A stretch of 11,628 nt of DNA from an uncultured Eubacteriales bacterium (GTDB taxonomy: Bacteria > Bacillota > Clostridia > UBA1381 > UBA9506): assembly GCA_902478395.1 (NCBI GenBank), contig CABSKZ010000062.1:1-11628 (forward strand). The letters run 5' to 3'. The notes below the pieces were generated by a model that was given only the letters and a program-made list of their open reading frames with translations, was not told where the DNA came from and did no database searches. Shown here in pieces: positions 7,092 through 11,628 of the stretch (its first letter is position 1; every line of letters starts with the position of its first letter). The position numbers were made by a program, and so were the translations under genes.

Positions 7092-8755
7092 GATTTCACT
7101 TCCTCTTTGATGTCTTTGAGCCGTTTCATCACATCATTTTCCCCGCGGCCAAAATAGTCGTGCAGGATTTTATATTCCGAATATAACTTATCGTACATCT
7201 TAACATTTTCCGGTACCGGACGGTAGATGGTATCTTTCACTTTTGCCATGACGCTTGCGGCCTCGCCGATGGTATCGAACCCGCCGGCAGCTTTTCCGGC
7301 CGCGACCGCGCCAAACATGGCCGAGCCGAGCGCCGGCGCCTGCGGGCTGCCGGAAATACGGATTTCGCGGTTGGTAACGTCCGCATAAATTTGCATCATC
7401 AACTCGTCTTTTTCCGCGATGCCGCCCGCTGCGTATAACTCGTGAATGGGAACGCCGTTTTCTTCGAAGGTGTCAATTATCATGCGGGTGCCATAGGCGG
7501 TCGCTTCCAGCAGTGCGCGGTAAATCTCCTCTGGTTTTGTGAGAAGCGTCATGCCAACAATCAAGCCGGTCAAATCCACATCAACCAGCACGCTCCGGTT
7601 ACCGTTCCACCAGTCCAGCGCGACTAGCCCGCTTTCCCCAACCCGCAGCTGTTTTGCTTTTTCGCGTAAGAACTTATGAATGTTTACGCCCTGTGCCTCC
7701 GCCTCGTCACGGTAAGCGGCCGGAAGGCAGTTTTTGACGAACCAGTCGAAGTGATCACCGACGCAGGACTGTCCTGCCTCATATCCAAAATATCCGGGGA
7801 CCACGCCGTCTTCTACCACGCCGCACATGCCGGGAACGTTTTTTTCCTCCGTCCCCATCAGAATATGGCAGGTGGAAGTACCCATAATCATCAGCATTTT
7901 ACCTTCATCTGTAATATTGACAGCTGGAAGCGCAACGTGCGCGTCCACGTTACCGACTGCTACGGCTGTTCCTTCGCAGAGGCCGGTCAAGGAAGCCGCT
8001 TCCTTGGTCAATTCGCCTGCTTTGGAGCCAATAGGGCAAATGGAACGGGACAATTTATCGTCTACTACGTTTTCCAGCCTGGGGTCAAGGGCTTTAAAGA
8101 ACGCCTTGTCCGGATACCCTTTCTGTTTGTGCCACAGAGCTTTGTATCCAGCGGTACAGGAGCTGCGCATTTCCTTTCCGGTCAGCTGCCAGACAATCCA
8201 GTCTGTCGCTTCTACAAACTTATCCATTTTTTCATACACATCCGGCGCCTCGTCCAGAATTTGCATCAGCTTTGGAAACAGCCATTCCGATGAAATTTTT
8301 CCGCCGTAACGGCTCAGAAAATCCTCGCCCAGTCCAGCAGCAATTTGATTCAGCTTATTGGCCTCATCCTGCGCTGCGTGATGCTTCCAGAGCTTCACAT
8401 ACGCGTGCGGCTCGTCCTGGTATTCCTCGCGGAAGCAGAGCGGCGTACCGTCAGAGAAAACGGGGAGAACGGTGCAGGCTGTGAAATCGATGCCAATTCC
8501 GACAACATCGTCCGCACGGATGTTCGCCTGCTTCAATACATCGGGAATCGTCGAGGCCAATACATCCAGATAATCCTTCGGATGCTGGAGTGCGAAGTCA
8601 GGTGGAAGTTTTTTTCCGGAGGGAAGCGCCTGGTCCATAACTGCGTGCGGATACTCCAGCACACTGGTTGCGACTTCCTTACCAGTCTCCAGATTCACCA
8701 GAACAGCGCGGCCGGACAGACTGCCGAAATCAACGCCGACAGAATAATTTGCCAT
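7085..8755 (-). CDS. araB: Ribulokinase AraB
   Basis: FGGY-family sugar kinase that phosphorylates L-ribulose with ATP to L-ribulose 5-phosphate, the substrate of the neighbouring AraD. Starting at the ATG at 8755 it has 556 residues, normal for AraB. The N-terminal phosphate loop is GVDFGSLSGR (7-16). IGIDFTACTVLPV (87-99) is typical of ribulokinase. The catalytic-base segment GNVDAHVALP is at 268-277 with D271, followed by MGTSTCH (291-297) and the C-terminal adenosine-site AAGGIAEKD (442-450). An in-frame TTG at 8764 would add three residues, but AAGGAG sits 9 bases before the ATG and abuts that TTG, so the ATG is preferred. A strong promoter lies about 40 bases upstream. No araA isomerase, regulator or sugar transporter is in the window. 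Confidence 0.96.
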   Translation of the reverse strand: MANYSVGVDFGSLSGRAVLVNLETGKEVATSVLEYPHAVMDQALPSGKKLPPDFALQHPKDYLDVLASTIPDVLKQANIRADDVVGIGIDFTACTVLPVFSDGTPLCFREEYQDEPHAYVKLWKHHAAQDEANKLNQIAAGLGEDFLSRYGGKISSEWLFPKLMQILDEAPDVYEKMDKFVEATDWIVWQLTGKEMRSSCTAGYKALWHKQKGYPDKAFFKALDPRLENVVDDKLSRSICPIGSKAGELTKEAASLTGLCEGTAVAVGNVDAHVALPAVNITDEGKMLMIMGTSTCHILMGTEEKNVPGMCGVVEDGVVPGYFGYEAGQSCVGDHFDWFVKNCLPAAYRDEAEAQGVNIHKFLREKAKQLRVGESGLVALDWWNGNRSVLVDVDLTGLIVGMTLLTKPEEIYRALLEATAYGTRMIIDTFEENGVPIHELYAAGGIAEKDELMMQIYADVTNREIRISGSPQAPALGSAMFGAVAAGKAAGGFDTIGEAASVMAKVKDTIYRPVPENVKMYDKLYSEYKILHDYFGRGENDVMKRLKDIKEEVKSC

Positions 8756-8795
8756 ATTACACAACTCCTTATTTTTTCATTTCATATTTGCTGAC

Positions 8796-8824
8796 ATTAT
8801 AACATAGGATAATAAAAAAGTAAA
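8796..8824 (-). promoter_or_regulatory. Promoter of araBD
   Basis: On the minus strand TTTACT (8819-8824) is followed after 17 bases by a perfect TATAAT (8796-8801), with the extended TG just upstream (TGTTATAAT). The start of transcription is expected near 8789, leaving a short leader of about 33 bases before the araB ATG. The -35 overlaps one copy of the TAAATGCTTT repeat, which would suit repression. Confidence 0.7.
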
Positions 8825-8900
8825 TGCTTTATGGATAGTTTTACCGGCGCGAACTACCTGGAGATTTTTATTCTTTTATAATATTACACAAAAGCATTTA
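8821..8900. repeat. 10-bp inverted pair TAAATGCTTT / AAAGCATTTA (candidate operators)
   Basis: TAAATGCTTT (8821-8830) and its exact reverse complement AAAGCATTTA (8891-8900) lie 70 bp apart centre to centre in the divergent araB-ymxH region. The first copy overlaps the araB -35 element. Between them, TAGTT (8836-8840) and AACTA (8852-8856) flank a GC-rich patch. The layout fits a pair of operators bound by a looping repressor. It is not an obvious match to the Bacillus AraR site as I remember it, so the identity of any regulator is open. Confidence 0.4.
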
Positions 8901-8929
8901 AGACATGTAAAATCTTTGATTATACAAAA

Positions 8930-8956
8930 AATAAATGACTATACAATGGCCCTATA
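8930..8956 (+). promoter_or_regulatory. Possible sporulation-type promoter of the YlmC/YmxH-family gene
   Basis: On the plus strand the sequence before the gene contains TATACAAT about 40 bases upstream of the ATG, seven of eight matches to the sigma-E -10 consensus CATACAAT, with an ATA-containing element 15 bases further upstream. A vegetative reading (TTGATT, 18 bases, TATACA) is also possible. The sporulation reading is favoured by the gene family, not by the -35, which is weak. Confidence 0.35.
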
Positions 8957-8986
8957 TGCCGAGAAGTTCGAAACAGGAGGTTTTTT

Positions 8987-9235
8987 ATGTACAGAGCGGG
9001 AGAACTGAGACAAAAAGAGGTTATCAACATTTTAGACGGGTCGCGGCTCGGCTTCGTTTCCGATGTGGAGGTGAGCCTGGAAAAAGGAGAAATTGAAGCA
9101 ATTGTCGTACCGGGAAAGGCAAAGCTGTTTAATTTCGGGAAAAATTCGGACTATGTCATAAAATGGGACAAGATTAAGAAAATCGGCGACGACATTATTC
9201 TGGTTGAACTGCCGGTTGAGGTACGCGTTGAATGA
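8987..9235 (+). CDS. YlmC/YmxH family sporulation protein (PRC-barrel)
   Basis: An 82-residue protein matching the YlmC/YmxH family found in endospore formers. Family marks are an N-terminal LRQKEVINILDGSRLGFVSD (residues 7-26), then E-x-G-x-IEAIVVPG (32-43) and DYVIKWDKIKKIGDDIILV (55-73). This is a single PRC-barrel-like small beta domain. There is no signal peptide or membrane segment. The ATG is preceded by AGGAGG at 6-base spacing. It is the only clear plus-strand gene here and is divergent from araB. The molecular function of the family is not known; the link to sporulation comes from its distribution in spore-forming bacteria. No obvious terminator follows directly. Confidence 0.9.
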   Translation: MYRAGELRQKEVINILDGSRLGFVSDVEVSLEKGEIEAIVVPGKAKLFNFGKNSDYVIKWDKIKKIGDDIILVELPVEVRVE

Positions 9236-9603
9236 AACACGGAAGGACAGTAAGCCGGTCCGCCGCTTTGCATGCAATGCTGCAAAACAAGTGGAAACAA
9301 CAACTGGCTAACTTGACATAATGTGCCACGGTCTCCTCTAAAAACGACCATTGAGGTATATAACAATGCTTTTAAGGATAATGAAAAATGGATAGCTTTT
9401 TATAATGAATACAACCGTTTATATGATTTGGTGTAAAGCGGAGCCTATACGAAAGATAATTATGGCACAACGTTTTTTATAAAAGTAAGAGATGATTTTT
9501 GCAATGATATTACCAAATAAAATTATAAGAAACGCCTTGCGGGGCACGTTCAGGAACAGGGGAGATTGGGCGGGCACGGTTGCTGCGTCTGAAGCGGAGT
9601 AAA
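9236..9603. other. Gene-poor interval with no intact gene
   Basis: No convincing complete gene on either strand. The first part contains a palindrome, TTGCATGCAA (9268-9277), and a 6-bp inverted pair, TTTGCA (9267-9272) and TGCAAA (9281-9286), with no T-run. The middle, AT-rich part holds the reading-frame remnant described at 9317-9520. A 72-codon minus-strand frame crosses the interval but runs through the terminator at 9604-9645 and has no ribosome binding site. Confidence 0.6.
9317..9520 (+). pseudogene. Possible decayed reading frame, family unknown
   Basis: In one plus-strand frame, 39 sense codons (9317-9433), a single TAA (9434-9436) and 27 more sense codons (9437-9517) read as a protein-like sequence of balanced composition, for example EVYNNAFKDNEKW and then AYTKDNYGTTFFIKV. 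A TGA precedes the stretch at 9314 and a TAA ends it at 9518. There is no start codon with a ribosome binding site. The TAA sits where a single base change would restore AAA. It resembles the eroded end of a gene, possibly from a lost mobile element or phage, but I cannot name a family, and 66 codons is short enough for chance. Confidence 0.3.
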
Positions 9604-9645
9604 AAAGCCGGGTGGTTATGCGTCTCAGCATAACCACCCGGCTTT
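9604..9645 (-). terminator. Strong hairpin terminator of the solute-binding protein gene
   Basis: Arms AAAGCCGGGTGGTTATGC (9604-9621) and GCATAACCACCCGGCTTT (9628-9645) form a perfect 18-bp stem with a 6-base loop. On the minus strand the 3' arm continues into a run of six T, a textbook terminator for the lipoprotein gene 123 bases upstream. On the plus strand the stem is followed only by TTTAATAG, so it may also stop plus-strand transcripts less efficiently. Confidence 0.9.
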
Positions 9646-9768
9646 AATAGCGTGGACCGGATTTAGCTGCTATGAAGTGCTGAAGCAGTACCAATCGGAA
9701 TGGAGAAACGATTTAATTTGAAAGATTATAGCGGGCTGCACACACTTAAGAAGCCGTTACGACAAAAC
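9646..9768. other. Spacer between the lipoprotein gene and its terminator
   Basis: The 123 bases after the lipoprotein stop contain no gene. On the plus strand 9653-9719 reads as a short protein-like frame (WTGFSCYEVLKQYQSEW) ending at TGA with no start, possibly more debris of the kind seen at 9317-9520. Confidence 0.3.
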
Positions 9769-11370
9769 TTATTTGATGAACCATTCCTTGATGTTACGGT
9801 ATAAATCTGATTCGCTTGGCAGAATATTGCCTTTGAGCTTTCCGTCAAATATAAGGGCATCGTTTTTAAAGTATAGTCCGGCGATCGGCATATCAGCCGC
9901 AAGCAGTTTGCAGATATTGTGGTAAACCCCAACAATTGCTGTGGTGTTTGTCATTTTTGAAGCCTGTTCAAGCAGAGAATCCATCTCAGGGTTAGTATAA
10001 TTAAAAACGTTTTCGCCTGTTTTCAGCCAGGGAGACAGATCCATATCGGCAGGAAGATTCAGCTCCCCAATAAACAGGTCATAGTATTTCTGGTTGACGC
10101 GTTTGGTATACTGGCTGAACGGAAGCTGTGTAACCGTCACAGTAACGCCGAGTTCCTCCAGTCCTGCTTTGAGCAAATTGGCGATTTTAATCCGCGCGGC
10201 ATTTTCTTCATTGACCAGAATATCCAGCTTTAAATCAATCTTTTTTTCTTCTTCATCCATCCGATCAAGGATGCCGTCAGCATCTGTATCGGCCCAGCCA
10301 TCCGAGCTGAGCAGCGCCTTTGCACCTGCGGGGTCGTGGGCCGATACCGGTACTTCTTTATCCGCAAGCCAGGAGGACGGATGAATGAAGCTGTTTGCAA
10401 CAACCGCACGGGAATTTTGCTGTGTTTTCACCAGTTGCTCCCGGTCTATACAAAGTGAAATTGCCTGCCGCGTCTGCGCGGTAGAAAGTGCGGGATGCTC
10501 ATTGTTGATTCCGATAAAGGTCAGTTTGTTGGTGGGGTAGTCCACCGTATTGACATCCCGTTTCGGCGTGTATTCCGAAAGGTTGACGACATCGGACGGA
10601 AGCAGGTCGACACCGAGGTTTTCCAGCATAGAAATCGCTGTGGAGCGGTCTGTCAGAAGACTGATATTAATATTCGTGAGGTAGGGAGTTTCCCCCTTGT
10701 GATAGTTTTCGTTTACGCTCAGATATAGCTCTTTGTTCATTTTGTAACTCTGCACCTTGTACTGCCCCGTACCATTTGGCGTATAGGCAGCACTTTCCTT
10801 AATGGCGTTTGCTGCGCTTCCCATTCCGCGTTCGGAGAGAACGGGAAAGTCAAGCAGCGCGGGAAGATTGGCCATAGGATTGTTCAGTGTAACCTGGAAA
10901 GTCATGCCGGAGGCACCGGTGCTTTTCACGTTTGCGAGCTGTGTTTTATAAACGCTTTCCGCCTGCGACAATAATTTGAAGGAAAAATCCACGTCGCTGG
11001 CAGTCAGCCGTGCGCCGCTGTGGAACGAAACACCACTTTTGATGTGGAAAGAATAGCGCAAGCCATCATCCGACACGGTGTAGCTTTCACATAAATTCGG
11101 CGTGTATGAAAAATCGCTGTTTACATCAAACAGACTGTCATAAATCAGTTTCAGCGTTTTGATATTATGAAAATTTTTCGTGACGAGTGGATTCAGCGTA
11201 TCTACCTCATACATGCACAGCTTCAGCGTACCGCCGCTGACGGGCGTTTCCTGCTGGTATTCATATTTTTTTACTTGGGCAGGGGTTGGTGAGTCCTGCT
11301 CCTCGTTCGAACAGGCAGAAAAAGACGCTGTTAACAGCAACGCCAAAAACAGGCAGAGCATCTTTTTCAT
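9769..11370 (-). CDS. Family-5 (peptide/nickel-type) ABC transporter solute-binding lipoprotein
   Basis: Extracytoplasmic, membrane-anchored receptor that captures a solute, usually a peptide, and hands it to an ABC permease. From the ATG at 11370 it has 533 residues. A basic MKK and a hydrophobic stretch (4-17) lead to the lipobox SFSAC with C20 as the lipidated residue, then a polar linker. Family-5 signatures follow: SGGTLKL (45-51), LNPLVTKN (59-66), IYDSLFD (76-82), PNLCESYTVSDDGLRYSFHIKSGV (91-114), LTASDVDFSF (122-131), GTGQYKVQSY (200-209), RQAISLCIDREQLV (301-314) and GWADTDADGILDR (358-370). A GTG at 11379 lies inside the ribosome binding site GAGGTG, so the ATG is chosen. No permease or ATPase gene adjoins it on the downstream side, and a terminator follows. 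The ligand cannot be inferred. Confidence 0.92.
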   Translation of the reverse strand: MKKMLCLFLALLLTASFSACSNEEQDSPTPAQVKKYEYQQETPVSGGTLKLCMYEVDTLNPLVTKNFHNIKTLKLIYDSLFDVNSDFSYTPNLCESYTVSDDGLRYSFHIKSGVSFHSGARLTASDVDFSFKLLSQAESVYKTQLANVKSTGASGMTFQVTLNNPMANLPALLDFPVLSERGMGSAANAIKESAAYTPNGTGQYKVQSYKMNKELYLSVNENYHKGETPYLTNINISLLTDRSTAISMLENLGVDLLPSDVVNLSEYTPKRDVNTVDYPTNKLTFIGINNEHPALSTAQTRQAISLCIDREQLVKTQQNSRAVVANSFIHPSSWLADKEVPVSAHDPAGAKALLSSDGWADTDADGILDRMDEEEKKIDLKLDILVNEENAARIKIANLLKAGLEELGVTVTVTQLPFSQYTKRVNQKYYDLFIGELNLPADMDLSPWLKTGENVFNYTNPEMDSLLEQASKMTNTTAIVGVYHNICKLLAADMPIAGLYFKNDALIFDGKLKGNILPSESDLYRNIKEWFIK

Positions 11371-11406
11371 TTTACACACCTCGCAGTCTTTTTACAGTAA
11401 ATATAT

Positions 11407-11628
11407 TTATTCAACATATCCTTCGTAACGGGGAGGATTGCATACCGGACACTGGCGCAGACCGACCATTTTGACTAACTCCCATGAGATTTTTTGTGTT
11501 TCGCCACCATCCAGCTCGGGGCAATCCTTCAAATGGTATGCTGCGCCCGCAGAGGTAGGCCAATAGATTTCCGGCGCTTCCTCATCTTTTACAACCGTTT
11601 TGTTTGAAGACGGGGGAACGGGAGTGGC
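11407..11628 (-). CDS. C-terminal part of a protein with an H-C-C-C metal-binding-like tail (5' truncated by window)
   Basis: The frame is open from the right edge to TAA at 11407, giving 73 visible residues. A Pro/Ser/Lys linker leads to a compact tail: IYWPTSAGAAYH followed by H32, C36, C60 and C63 (visible numbering) in the pattern YH-x3-C...C-x2-C-NPP. This pattern is known from small C-terminal domains (with TGxxYHxxxC...PCxxCxP) appended to secreted nucleases, ComEC-like or metallo-beta-lactamase-fold proteins and others in Firmicutes, resembling the Ada metal-binding fold. The linker suggests an extracytoplasmic or multidomain protein. The next gene, the solute-binding lipoprotein, starts 36 bases later with no terminator between, so the two may be co-transcribed. 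The main domain is outside the window. Confidence 0.7.
   Translation of the reverse strand, partial: ATPVPPSSNKTVVKDEEAPEIYWPTSAGAAYHLKDCPELDGGETQKISWELVKMVGLRQCPVCNPPRYEGYVE

Noticed and set aside
7676..8293. Plus-strand open frame of 205 codons
   Set aside because: Fully antisense to araB, whose motifs are continuous through the region; composition is shadow-like.
9267..9286. TTTGCA/TGCAAA hairpin as terminator of the YlmC/YmxH-family gene
   Set aside because: The stem is short, AT-rich and not followed by a T-run on the plus strand.
9313..9345. TTGACA on the plus strand at 9313-9318 as a promoter
   Set aside because: No acceptable -10 lies 15-19 bases downstream and no intact gene follows.
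9419..9637. Minus-strand open frame of 72 codons in the intergenic gap
   Set aside because: Its start lies within the stem of the terminator at 9604-9645, there is no ribosome binding site, and the sequence resembles no family I know.
9604..9645. Long perfect inverted repeat as a transposon end or attachment site
   Set aside because: The 6-base loop and the T-run on one side fit a terminator; no second copy or transposase gene is present.
10252..10300. DTDADGILD in the lipoprotein as an unusual calcium-binding or dockerin-like insertion
   Set aside because: A GW-x-DTDxDGI-D segment is common at this position in family-5 solute-binding proteins, so it is not unusual.
1..11628. CRISPR arrays, tRNA or rRNA genes, insertion sequences with intact transposase
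   Set aside because: No regularly spaced repeats, no cloverleaf-like or rRNA-like segments and no transposase motifs were seen on either strand.

Overview
The window looks like chromosomal DNA from an anaerobic, endospore-forming Gram-positive bacterium of the class Clostridia. The evidence is the yloU-fakA-recG-rsmD-coaD gene order typical of Firmicutes, strong AGGAGG-type ribosome binding sites, TTG starts, a YlmC/YmxH-family sporulation gene and a Gram-positive lipoprotein. An Oscillospiraceae/Ruminococcaceae-type host is a guess from general flavour, not something the sequence proves. All recognised genes lie on the minus strand except the small sporulation gene near 9 kb.

Reading right to left (the main direction of transcription): the right edge holds the C-terminal end of a gene whose last ~50 residues carry an H-C-C-C putative metal-binding motif. 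It is followed 36 bases later by an orphan family-5 (peptide/nickel-type) ABC-transporter solute-binding lipoprotein. A perfect 18-bp hairpin with a T-run at 9604-9645 ends that unit. The stretch 9236-9603 has no intact gene but contains what looks like the debris of a decayed reading frame.

A divergent intergenic region (8756-8986) separates the plus-strand YlmC/YmxH-family gene from the minus-strand araB-araD pair (L-ribulokinase and L-ribulose-5-phosphate 4-epimerase, overlapping by 7 bases). It contains a strong extended -10 promoter for araBD, a sigma-E-like -10 element in front of the sporulation gene, and a perfect 10-bp inverted pair 70 bp apart, one copy lying on the araB -35 element. 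A small DUF378 membrane protein gene with its own terminator follows.

The left half is a housekeeping block: Asp23/Gls24 protein (yloU), fatty acid kinase (fakA/yloV), RecG helicase, then RsmD rRNA methyltransferase, phosphopantetheine adenylyltransferase (coaD) and a coiled-coil protein. One promoter precedes yloU and a consensus promoter precedes rsmD. This block links fatty-acid activation, DNA repair, ribosome modification and coenzyme A synthesis.

I do not see a clearly new multi-gene system. The items most worth checking are the araBD/ymxH intergenic regulatory region, the pseudogene-like remnant at 9317-9520, the structured leader of the yloU operon and the truncated gene at the right edge.
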